Source: UASB124 sp964446935 (GTDB taxonomy: Bacteria; Babelota; Babeliae; Babelales; RVW-14). From it: a stretch of 64,000 nt of DNA. The stretch covers positions 62,001-126,000 of the forward strand of contig CAYUQI010000001.1 of assembly GCA_964446935.1 (NCBI GenBank), read 5' to 3'. Of this stretch, positions 43,981-51,667 are shown in pieces (within the stretch, counting starts at the first letter, position 1; each line of letters opens with the position of its first letter). The notes below the pieces were generated by a model, which saw nothing but the letters and a program-made list of their open reading frames with translations, did not search any database and was not told the origin of the DNA. A program made the translations under genes and the position numbers.

Positions 43981-44603
43981 ATGGTTCATTCGACGTGGCT
44001 TGATTTTTGGGCTCGCGTAGCTATTGTTGTGCCAGCGTTTTTGGTTGCTGTGTCATTTCATGAATTTTCGCATGCCTTGGTGGCGTCATGGCTTGGCGAT
44101 GATACGGCTAAGAAGCGAGGGAGATTGACACTAAATCCGGTTGCTCATATAGATTTGCTTGGTTTATTGTTTCTGATTATTTTCAAAATTGGTTGGGCAA
44201 CACCGGTTCCAATTGATCATCGTAACTTTAAATTTCCTCGATTGTATTCAATTGTTGCAGCTCTTGCTGGTCCATTTTCTAACTTTGTATTAGCATTTGC
44301 CTGTTTTGTGTGTATCAAATATCTTCCGATAGCATTGTTAAGTCCCTCTGTCGTCAAGACGTTTATGCAAATCTTATCGGCGACAGCGTGGGTCAATGTT
44401 ATGCTTGGAGTATTTAATTTATTGCCAATTCCACCACTAGACGGAAGCCACATTATAACAGCATTGCTGTCCAAACCATTTCCTCGGTTGGTTATGTGGT
44501 TATATCGTTATTCGTTATTGTTTATATTGATTCTTTTTATGTTTCCATCGTTTCAACAGGCACTGCTTGAGTTAATTATTAAGACAGAGCAATTTATTAA
44601 GCA
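43981..44603 (+). CDS. Site-2 protease-family (M50) metalloprotease, 3' end in gap
   Basis: At least 207 residues. Zinc ligands and catalytic Glu of M50 are intact: His27, Glu28, His31 in SFHEFSHALVASWLGD. The second metal motif is FNLLPIPPLDGSH. FKIGWATPVPIDHRNFK and AALAGPFSNFVLAF are hallmarks of the SREBP-like rhomboid-unrelated S2P group. Five to six membrane helices. Such enzymes cut membrane-embedded anti-sigma factors or clear signal peptides. The frame enters the N-run at 44604, so only the last few residues and stop are missing. The preceding pseudo-protease gene is its tandem paralogue. Confidence 0.9.
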
Positions 44604-44703
44604 NNNNNNNNNNNNNNNNNNNNNNNNNNNNNNNNNNNNNNNNNNNNNNNNNNNNNNNNNNNNNNNNNNNNNNNNNNNNNNNNNNNNNNNNNNNNNNNNN
44701 NNN
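44604..44703. other. Scaffold gap, 100 N
   Basis: Exactly 100 N between the M50 protease gene and tyrS. Unlike the gap at 6988-7087, no shared sequence is seen on the two sides, so the true distance is unknown and a small gene could be missing. Confidence 0.98.
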
Positions 44704-44715
44704 TAGGTATGTATT

Positions 44716-45915
44716 ATGAAACAAACTGCTACACAGATACTTGAAAGCATTAAACATGGCACACAACAGGTGTTGCCAGAAGAAGATTTGATCAAAAAAT
44801 TACAAAAAAACAAGCCACTTCGTATTAAATTTGGCGCTGATCCAACAGCACCAGACTTGCATCTAGGGCACGCTGTTGTTCTGAGTAAATTAAAACAATT
44901 TCAAGATCTTGGGCATGAAATTACCTTTCTGATTGGTGATTATACCAGTCGTATTGGTGATCCAACGGGACGATCAAAGACGCGTCCACCGCTCACTGAA
45001 GAAGAAATTAAGCATAATGCGCAGACGTATTTGCAACAGGTGACCAAAATTCTTGATCCTAAAAAAACAATTGTACGGTACAACAGCGAATGGCTGTCAA
45101 AGTTGACCTTTGCCGATATTTTGGTGCTTTGTGGTAAAGCAACGGTTGCTCAGCTGATTGAACGTGAGGATTTTGCAAAGCGTCTTAAAGAAAAAACACC
45201 TATCGGCATGCATGAATTGTTGTATCCATTGATGCAAGGTTTTGATTCTGTAGCGCTTAAATCTGATATTGAAATGGGCGGGACCGATCAAACATTCAAT
45301 TTATTAATGGGGCGACATTTGCAAGAGTGTTACGGTCATGAGCCTCAGGTGATTGTAACGATGCCGCTGCTTGAAGGCTTGGATGGCGTTCAAAAAATGT
45401 CCAAGAGTTATGGTAACTATGTTGGGTTGTGGGAAAAGGCCGATGTTGCATATGGCAAGCTGATGTCGATATCAGATGAACTGATGTGGCGTTACTATGT
45501 GCTCTTGTGTGGGACATCCAAAGAGGACATTGAACGTATGCAGCAGGGTGTGCAACAAGGTACATTGCATCCAATGAACTTAAAAAAAGAAATGGCGTTT
45601 TTAATCATTAAACGTTTTTGGTCAGAAAAGGAAGCCAAAGAAGGACAACAGCAATTTGAAGCATTGTTTCAGCAAAAAGACTATTCGGCAGCACGTGAAG
45701 TGGTGTTACCTGCCGGGACAGCCAATCCGCTGTGGATTGTTGAGATGCTCAAGGTGTTAGGCGCCATAGCGTCATCTTCTGAGGCCAAGCGCCTTATTGA
45801 ATCAAAGTCAATTGAGATTGATGGAACATCAATTGATAACTTTAAGCATGAAGTTCAATGGAAGCCTGGGATGATTATCAAGGTTGGCAAGCACCGTATT
45901 TATAAGATTGGTTAA
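44716..45915 (+). CDS. tyrS: Tyrosyl-tRNA synthetase
   Basis: 399 residues. Class I signatures HLGH (residues 49-52, DLHLGHAVV) and KMSKS (VQKMSKSYGNY). FGADPTAPDLHLGH and FLIGDYTSRIGDPTGRS match the TyrRS-2 (TyrZ-like) group, which is more frequent in bacteria such as Bacteroidetes and proteobacterial lineages than the TyrS-1 type. The C-terminal 70 residues form the S4 RNA-binding domain. Stop overlaps the convergent downstream gene by 4 nt. Confidence 0.96.
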   Translation: MKQTATQILESIKHGTQQVLPEEDLIKKLQKNKPLRIKFGADPTAPDLHLGHAVVLSKLKQFQDLGHEITFLIGDYTSRIGDPTGRSKTRPPLTEEEIKHNAQTYLQQVTKILDPKKTIVRYNSEWLSKLTFADILVLCGKATVAQLIEREDFAKRLKEKTPIGMHELLYPLMQGFDSVALKSDIEMGGTDQTFNLLMGRHLQECYGHEPQVIVTMPLLEGLDGVQKMSKSYGNYVGLWEKADVAYGKLMSISDELMWRYYVLLCGTSKEDIERMQQGVQQGTLHPMNLKKEMAFLIIKRFWSEKEAKEGQQQFEALFQQKDYSAAREVVLPAGTANPLWIVEMLKVLGAIASSSEAKRLIESKSIEIDGTSIDNFKHEVQWKPGMIIKVGKHRIYKIG

Positions 45916-46910
45916 TCTGTCGATTGGCTTTTTAACCATGTCCCGATGTCTTCGCCTAGTTTTTTCATTTGTGCCGATGTCTTGTCTGCGTTGTCCGAAT
46001 TAATAAAGATGAATTCGTAGTTGTTATAGGTCCGCGGGGCAAATTGTTTTTTTTCTGTTTGCTCAAACCATCTTAAACGATCAATCCATTGCAAGACAGC
46101 TTTTTTGTCTTTTGATGCGCGCTTACTTTTACTAGGTTGTTGGCGGAGAAATGTTTCGATGTCTGAGAGCTTGCTTTTTTCAGATGCAAAGAGGGGTAAT
46201 GCGGTTGCTATTGATCCCTTTTCTAGTCTTGGTGATGCTGTGCAGTATGTCTCAAAATAATCTAAAAGGACGGTCCATATATTTCTATGTTCTTGCTCGT
46301 TGTGAGATTGATTGCGTTTTTTGATGTTTTCTAAAAGTTTATCGAGTGGTGAATACATTAAAAGCGTGTAAACCCTATGTCCTTGTTCTTCAAGTTTTGC
46401 TTTAAAACTTTTCGTTAAGTCTTGCCTTCCATCGTTAGCTAAAACGGCATCGCAAATAACTACTTCGCCCGAGAATTCATTGAGTGCATCAACTGTTGCC
46501 AGATGGCAGCTATTCCATCCATGCGATTTTTTTGTTGAAAGTTGCGGAGTATACGTTTTAATTGATTGTTTTGTTGGTTTGTATGTATTAAGGGATTGCG
46601 TTAATTTTTTTTGAGGGAGATGATCCATACTAATGCTCTTACACTTCAGATACGGTTCGAGCCCTTCTGCCATCTTAGTTTTCCCACTGCTGGGTGATCC
46701 TGCAATAACAATGATGTTATTTGGCTGCCATGTTGTTTTTGGTTCATTGGCGGCATATTCTTCATCAAGTTCGTCTTCCAATGCTAGTTTTAAATCCGCC
46801 ATATCATCCATGTCGAAGGAATCGTGTTTTACTGCGGCAGACAATGATAAAGCCTGTATGCTCAAAAAAGAGAAAAAAATAGCTTTCTTCAAAAAATGAT
46901 TGAGATTCAT
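45912..46910 (-). CDS. Exported P-loop kinase-like protein
   Basis: 332 residues. A signal peptide covers residues 1-25 (KKAIFFSFLSIQALSLSA), followed by an acidic stretch (DMDDMADLKLALEDELDEEY). From residue 64 it is a P-loop NTPase: Walker A GSPSSGKT at 71-78 with NNIIVIA as the strand before it, a strand EVVICDAVLANDG like the zeta-toxin/kinase second motif, and TLLMYSPLDKLLENIKKRNQ resembling the lid Arg region. It resembles zeta-toxin or chloramphenicol phosphotransferase-type small-molecule kinases, but the match is by pattern. Export of an ATP-dependent enzyme is odd unless it acts in a host. Function is inferred. Confidence 0.7.
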   Translation of the reverse strand: MNLNHFLKKAIFFSFLSIQALSLSAAVKHDSFDMDDMADLKLALEDELDEEYAANEPKTTWQPNNIIVIAGSPSSGKTKMAEGLEPYLKCKSISMDHLPQKKLTQSLNTYKPTKQSIKTYTPQLSTKKSHGWNSCHLATVDALNEFSGEVVICDAVLANDGRQDLTKSFKAKLEEQGHRVYTLLMYSPLDKLLENIKKRNQSHNEQEHRNIWTVLLDYFETYCTASPRLEKGSIATALPLFASEKSKLSDIETFLRQQPSKSKRASKDKKAVLQWIDRLRWFEQTEKKQFAPRTYNNYEFIFINSDNADKTSAQMKKLGEDIGTWLKSQSTD

Positions 46911-47075
46911 AAAAATACCTCTAAAAAAACGTTAAATTTGATCAGGCGATTTGCCTTTTGGAATTATGATTTGTTCGATTCTATCAATCAATATTCTGGG
47001 TGTCAAGTGGAAGAGCTTTGAGAACATAGAGCCGGAGGGAAATAATCGATTTATTTTTTCCAAAACAAAGAACAG

Positions 47076-47105
47076 AAGGGCCAGCTCATTACAGAGCTGG
47101 CCCTT
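47076..47105 (-). terminator. Rho-independent terminator
   Basis: A 12 bp perfect stem AAGGGCCAGCTC / GAGCTGGCCCTT with a 6 nt loop. On the minus strand it is followed by CTGTTCTTTGTTTT, just past the stop of the secreted protein ending at 47137. Confidence 0.85.
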
Positions 47106-47136
47106 TATATACGATTTAATTGAGATAAATGAGATA

Positions 47137-47853
47137 TTACGCCCTTGTTGAAGAGATAATCAATTTTTGCATTTGTCGCGCTGCTAATGTGGGTTCAATG
47201 ATGTTTTTTTGTATCACTTGGGCCCATGTTGCCTTGATTTGTTCGCTGACAAGTGTAAGAATTCTTATCAAAAATTTTGCAAACTCTTCTGTTGGCATTT
47301 GGGCTGAGGTCTCTATTTGTATCTTTTGGGCTTCAGTTTTTAATGTGAGCATCATAGGTGCAAAATCAACACAGGCATCCAAAAGTGAAATAGGAAGGTT
47401 GATATTAATATCTTTATCCACAGTACTCATAATGACCATGTAAGTGGCCATATCGAGTGATTGTTTTGGACTCAATATGCAGCCCTTGAATAATTTGAGC
47501 CACAATGGTTTAACAAAATCGACCATTTGCTTTATGAGTGTTTTAAGTTCTTCAGAAGTTATATTGTTTTTATCTTTAACGTTTTTATCAAGATCAGCGC
47601 ACATTTTTAGGACTTCAGGTTGCAATTTGATTACTGAAGTAAAATATTCTGGAAATTGTTGGAGCATGCGATTCCATTGTTCATTCATGAGCTTTAGATA
47701 ACGGTTGGCTGCCTCGATAGGATCCAAATCACAATGGATAACGACATCGTTGTCATTGATTGGTGCATTTGTCCGAGTTGCTGTTTCTTGGGCACATACA
47801 CCACTAAGCAACATGCTGGAACAAGCGAAAGAAAGCGCTATACGCTTTACCAT
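47137..47853 (-). CDS. Small exported helical protein A
   Basis: 238 residues, family not recognised. Signal peptide 1-21 (ALSFACSSMLLSGVCA|QETA). The mature part is predicted mostly alpha-helical, with leucine/methionine-rich amphipathic segments (EELKTLIKQMVDFVKPLWLK, EFAKFLIRILTLVSEQIKAT) and three cysteines. It ends with its own terminator. One of five exported helical proteins between 47.1 and 51.4 kb with similar size and build but little identity. Confidence 0.7.
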   Translation of the reverse strand: MVKRIALSFACSSMLLSGVCAQETATRTNAPINDNDVVIHCDLDPIEAANRYLKLMNEQWNRMLQQFPEYFTSVIKLQPEVLKMCADLDKNVKDKNNITSEELKTLIKQMVDFVKPLWLKLFKGCILSPKQSLDMATYMVIMSTVDKDININLPISLLDACVDFAPMMLTLKTEAQKIQIETSAQMPTEEFAKFLIRILTLVSEQIKATWAQVIQKNIIEPTLAARQMQKLIISSTRA

Positions 47854-48071
47854 GGAAACCCCCTCTACGAGTAAGAATTGTTTATGGGAAATGACCCTAA
47901 GACCCCCCTAGGAATCATTATTGGAAATAAGTGTACTTCGAGGGGTTTTATTTGCAAACGCCCTCCATCTGGAGGGTGAATTGAGCGATGCACCAGGGGA
48001 TAAATTAACAAAGAGTAAAAAAGGGTTAAAAAATAGGAGAAAATGGAGGTTTGTGGTTGGAAACTACTGCG

Positions 48072-48527
48072 TCAGTCAAGCGCCAAGGCATGTATATCAA
48101 TTGTATAAAATGTTGCTAACGTTTCCGCAATTTCTTTAATCAATGCGGTTTTTAATTCTTTGAATTTAGAAATGATATTTGTTCTTGTTAGCTGCGAGCT
48201 TTTTATTTTATAGGGAATAGTGTTTTCTATTTTCTCGAGTGCCTTTTGCGCTTGTGGTGATAAATCATCCAATAGTTGTTTATCCAGAACTTTTAATTCT
48301 TGTGATTGAGGAAGCAGGACTGTTTTCCATTCATCCGTTGGGGTATCAAGAAAGTTTGGATCTTGGCTTAATTTAGTTTCAAAGTTTTTAATAGTTTCTT
48401 CAAATATGGCAATGGTATGTTTTATGAACGCAGTGCCAGGATTATCTGATGTTTGTTGATCCATGCCGAAACAGTATCCAACCATGCATATGCTGATGAG
48501 TGATCGTGATAATAGAATATGTTTCAT
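48072..48527 (-). CDS. Small exported helical protein B
   Basis: 151 residues, family not recognised. Signal peptide about 1-21 (ISICMVGYCFG), mature start MDQQTS. Mostly helical, charged. The C-terminus EIAETLATFYTIDIHALAL is strikingly like that of exported protein C upstream (AMANVLAKHYEIDFESLGL), and both mature proteins begin MDQ. A paralogous relation or a shared localisation signal is likely. Confidence 0.7.
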   Translation of the reverse strand: MKHILLSRSLISICMVGYCFGMDQQTSDNPGTAFIKHTIAIFEETIKNFETKLSQDPNFLDTPTDEWKTVLLPQSQELKVLDKQLLDDLSPQAQKALEKIENTIPYKIKSSQLTRTNIISKFKELKTALIKEIAETLATFYTIDIHALALD

Positions 48528-48600
48528 TGATTACTCGGTATTAAAACAGAAAAAATGATTTTTATACTTCCAGTTTTCCAAAATCATCATCAATGTATCT

Positions 48601-48654
48601 ATAAAAATAAAAATCGGAAGGTTTTTACAAAGGACTTCCGATTTTTATTTTTAT
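48601..48654 (-). terminator. Rho-independent terminator
   Basis: A 20 bp perfect stem (48601-48620 with 48635-48654) around a 14 nt loop; AATCGGAAG at the stem top and AT-rich base with TTTTTATTTTTAT. Lies just after exported protein C. Confidence 0.9.
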
Positions 48655-48674
48655 GTGATCAATGAGCTTTGAGT

Positions 48675-49409
48675 TTATTTTATTTCAGCTACTGCTGTTT
48701 CTTGTTCAATCGGTTGTTTAAGCCCAAGCGATTCAAAGTCGATTTCGTAATGTTTTGCTAGTACATTTGCCATAGCCTGTATTGATTCATCGATGATTGT
48801 TTTCAATGGCGGTAGTATGAGATCTTTAATTTCTTGGATATTAGGTATTGGGTTTACTGTTACCTGAATATCTTTGAATGATTTTGCAATCGTGAGGGTG
48901 TTTTGCATATATGTGGTGAAGAATGTTTCCATTGCAGTGGTTCTTGCTTCTGGTGATATGGCTGATAGTGCTATATCAATAGATACAGAGTCCGCTATTA
49001 AATTCGAAATCGTTTTTGATGTTTTAGACAAAACTTGATTTATCAATGATCTCACAAGTTCTTCTGCTTGAGGTTCTGAGGTTTGTTCCGCTGTATGAGT
49101 GAACTTATCAAACATTGTTGATATCAGTTCGTCTATTATTTGATTGAATGAACTATTGAATATTTTTTGAAAGCCTTGAATAAACATATTTGCTGCCGCA
49201 TCAGCATCCATGCGTTCTGTTAATTTTTTGATTTGATCAAGCAGCTGTTTGTTTCTTTTAATTCTTTCAGTGAGTGTTCTTGTGTTTTTAGGTTGTTTTG
49301 TTGTTCGGGATGATACCGATTGTTTACTTTTATTATCTTGGTCCATAGTCAATGCGGTGGAAGCAAGAAGAGAGATACTGACTAGTAAGGTTAATGATTT
49401 ATGAAACAT
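48675..49409 (-). CDS. Small exported helical protein C
   Basis: 244 residues, family not recognised. Signal peptide about 1-21 (LVSISLLASTALT), then MDQDNKSKQS and a Ser/Thr/Lys-rich linker. The rest is amphipathic helix with Ile/Leu/Phe, e.g. FNQIIDELISTMFDKF. The C-terminal segment AMANVLAKHYEIDFESLGL matches exported protein B, followed here by a short acidic tail (QPIEQETAVAEIK). Transcribed alone, ending at a 20 bp hairpin. Confidence 0.72.
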   Translation of the reverse strand: MFHKSLTLLVSISLLASTALTMDQDNKSKQSVSSRTTKQPKNTRTLTERIKRNKQLLDQIKKLTERMDADAAANMFIQGFQKIFNSSFNQIIDELISTMFDKFTHTAEQTSEPQAEELVRSLINQVLSKTSKTISNLIADSVSIDIALSAISPEARTTAMETFFTTYMQNTLTIAKSFKDIQVTVNPIPNIQEIKDLILPPLKTIIDESIQAMANVLAKHYEIDFESLGLKQPIEQETAVAEIK

Positions 49410-49528
49410 GAAAAGCCCTCTTTGGTAATAGTGTGACGGTTTGTTAACTTCGCGATAAGTACTTATGCGAGAATATAGTGAATTAATAAATTTTTACAAG
49501 GAGGGGTCTGATTTTGAAAAACGAGAGA

Positions 49529-50326
49529 CTACAATGTAATCAGTGTTACATTATTGACCATGTTCCCCAGGAGCATTTGTCCAACGCGTTGAAATGCTTC
49601 AGGTTCTTTGGTGACATAGAAAGTGTAATGCGGTGAGGCTGGAGACGAGGATGGGTTTGATGGTATCATTTGTTCAACAAGTTTGGCGGTGTGGCGAGCG
49701 ACGGCCTCGTTTGAATCGATAATGGTAACAGCGGGCCCTACTAATTGCTGGATATGGTGACGGACGAAGGGGTAATGGGTGCATGCCAGTCCGACAACGT
49801 CAACCCCAGCATCAAGGGCAGGTTGTACATAGCGACGCAATGTATTTATCATGAGCGGATCATCAAATTGTCCATGTTCAATCAAGCCAACCAAATCGGC
49901 GCAGGGAATGCTTAGAACTTGCGTATCGCCTGCATATTTTGCGATTAATTCTTTCTGATAATCACTGTGAGCAGTAAAAGGGGTAGCCATGATGGCGACT
50001 TTTTTAGTTTTGGTGAGTTGGCAGGCAGGTTTGACGACTGGAACCACCCCTACAATGGGAATAGAAAAATGTTCCCGTAAATAAGCAAGACTTGACGTGG
50101 ATGAAGTATTGCAGGCAATAACTGCCAGTTTGATATCATGCTTGGTGATTAAAAAATCAAGGATACGTGCATTAATTTGTTTGAGCTGTTCTGCTGTTTT
50201 TTCGCCAAAAGGAAAGTTCTTGTTATCTGCACAATATATCAGGTCATGATGAGGGAGCCGTGTGGCAATTTCTTTAAAGATCCCTAACCCCCCAACCCCA
50301 GAATCAAAGATACCTATTGGATTCAT
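49529..50326 (-). CDS. murI: Glutamate racemase
   Basis: 265 residues. Makes D-glutamate for peptidoglycan. Catalytic cysteines Cys72 (IACNTSS) and Cys182 (GLACTHYPF); start IGIFDSGVGGLGIF with Asp8 and Ser9; YCADNKNFPFGEK is the usual second loop. Together with glmM and pgeF it indicates a peptidoglycan-synthesising cell. Lies between exported helical proteins C and D, same strand. Confidence 0.95.
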   Translation of the reverse strand: MNPIGIFDSGVGGLGIFKEIATRLPHHDLIYCADNKNFPFGEKTAEQLKQINARILDFLITKHDIKLAVIACNTSSTSSLAYLREHFSIPIVGVVPVVKPACQLTKTKKVAIMATPFTAHSDYQKELIAKYAGDTQVLSIPCADLVGLIEHGQFDDPLMINTLRRYVQPALDAGVDVVGLACTHYPFVRHHIQQLVGPAVTIIDSNEAVARHTAKLVEQMIPSNPSSSPASPHYTFYVTKEPEAFQRVGQMLLGNMVNNVTLITL

Positions 50327-50359
50327 AACTCACTCCCTTTACTATGTTACTTCTATAAT

Positions 50360-50779
50360 TTAAGTATTAGGAAGAGTGTTTAATATGGTCAACAATCGAG
50401 CATTTCGTGTTTGCAAATATTTAACGAGCGCTGTACATAGTTGAGCTTTATCATTTTGGGATGCTTCGTCGGTAATGAGATAGCGCATTCTTGCTGTTAT
50501 TTGTAATTCTGCGTTTATGGATTTTACGATGTTTTGATTCTCTTTTGGAATGGTTGTTCCCAGTGCAAGTTTTTGGAGAAATTCTTGGTCGAGTTGATTG
50601 TATCCTTCGGTTAGAAGGGTTTGTACGTCCAGTTTTTGAGAAAGTTTAGCGACTTTGGTCGGTAATTCATTGTCAAATGTTGTTATTTGTTGCTTAATGG
50701 TATCGACCAACCCCTTGTTTTGAGCTGATAGCATGGATGTTGCCATTATGAGTACGATTAAGCCGATTCTTTTTATCAT
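50360..50779 (-). CDS. Small exported helical protein D
   Basis: 139 residues from the ATG at 50779, preceded by AAGGATAT; an upstream in-frame ATG at 50833 lacks a ribosome site. Signal peptide 1-18 (LIVLIMATSMLSA). Mature part Gln/Leu-rich helical, e.g. VDTIKQQITTFDNELPTKVA. 33 nt upstream of murI on the same strand, so probably cotranscribed. No family recognised. Confidence 0.68.
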   Translation of the reverse strand: MIKRIGLIVLIMATSMLSAQNKGLVDTIKQQITTFDNELPTKVAKLSQKLDVQTLLTEGYNQLDQEFLQKLALGTTIPKENQNIVKSINAELQITARMRYLITDEASQNDKAQLCTALVKYLQTRNARLLTILNTLPNT

Positions 50780-50842
50780 GATAATATCCTTGTGTGATCT
50801 ATTTAAAGGAGCAAAAGTGTAGCTCAAAAGCAAAAAAAAGAA

Positions 50843-50867
50843 AGAGGGGCATTCAAAACGCCCCTCT
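50843..50867 (-). terminator. Rho-independent terminator
   Basis: Stem AGAGGGGC / GCCCCTCT (8 bp) with a 9 nt loop; on the minus strand it is followed by TTCTTTTTTTTG. Located about 30 nt after exported protein E. Confidence 0.88.
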
Positions 50868-50895
50868 AAAACGAAATTATATGGTTTAGATATGC

Positions 50896-51426
50896 TTAGG
50901 AAACAAAAGTTGTTTCAATAAAACGGTCAAATTTTTGAATAACAGTAGTAAAGTTTTTGGTGGAGAGTGTTATGCAATCGATGAGATACTGTCTAAAAGG
51001 AAGCCCTACGGGGTTTGGATATTTTTGTTGGATCTGCTTTTCTGTTAGACGTTCTGCAATTTCGTCTGCAACCATACAATAGAGCTCTAAGCTTCCCATT
51101 GTATCGTTGAGCATCTGGTATTTTGCTTTTAGTTGAGCGGCATAGCTTTCATTATTGTCTTCAATCAAATCGTTTAAAAAATCAACAATATCAATCTTTT
51201 TAAAAATGTTACGAGCGTCTACAATGATTCCGCTTGAGTCGATTGTTCTTGGATATTCTTTGTTAAAAAAGGTAACAAAAGCTTGATATCCTTGATCAGT
51301 TGTTACAACGTTTTGAAGTTCTTTACATACATCAATGACCAAATCGGTTGATGTTGCAACTGCATGGTGCAAACAACAGCTAATGATGCTGACGGCTAAA
51401 AGTGTGGTACGAATAGATCTATTCAT
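50896..51426 (-). CDS. Small exported helical protein E
   Basis: 176 residues, family not recognised. Signal peptide 1-24 (LLAVSIISCCLHHAVA). Mature part contains two cysteines (VIDVCKELQNVV, ELYCMVADEIAERL) that could pair, and helices ending FTTVIQKFDRFIETTF. It has its own terminator. First in the group of exported helical proteins, with the ABC exporter divergent upstream. Confidence 0.7.
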   Translation of the reverse strand: MNRSIRTTLLAVSIISCCLHHAVATSTDLVIDVCKELQNVVTTDQGYQAFVTFFNKEYPRTIDSSGIIVDARNIFKKIDIVDFLNDLIEDNNESYAAQLKAKYQMLNDTMGSLELYCMVADEIAERLTEKQIQQKYPNPVGLPFRQYLIDCITLSTKNFTTVIQKFDRFIETTFVS

Positions 51427-51563
51427 AAATCCCCCCTGTATTTAAGACCTGACTTCTACAATTCCTTTAAGTTTACAGGGCCTCGTTTTTATCTGCAAAA
51501 GCCCATCTTTATGTATTCTGTCAATAAACAAGTAGAAAATAATTGGGCCGGAGGGTGTTCTGA

Positions 51564-51593
51564 TTGGAGAAATCCAAAACTTTTTGCTATAGT
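51564..51593 (+). promoter_or_regulatory. Predicted promoter for the MsbA-like exporter gene
   Basis: TTGGAG at 51564-51569 and TATAGT at 51588-51593, spacer 18 nt. The -35 element is part of a small TTGGA/TCCAA inverted repeat. Leader about 70 nt. Confidence 0.45.
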
Positions 51594-51667
51594 GGGCTGG
51601 ATGTCGTATTAATTAATTTACAAAGAGTCTGTTGCCCCTGTGGGGCTGCCGATATCATAGAGCGTAC

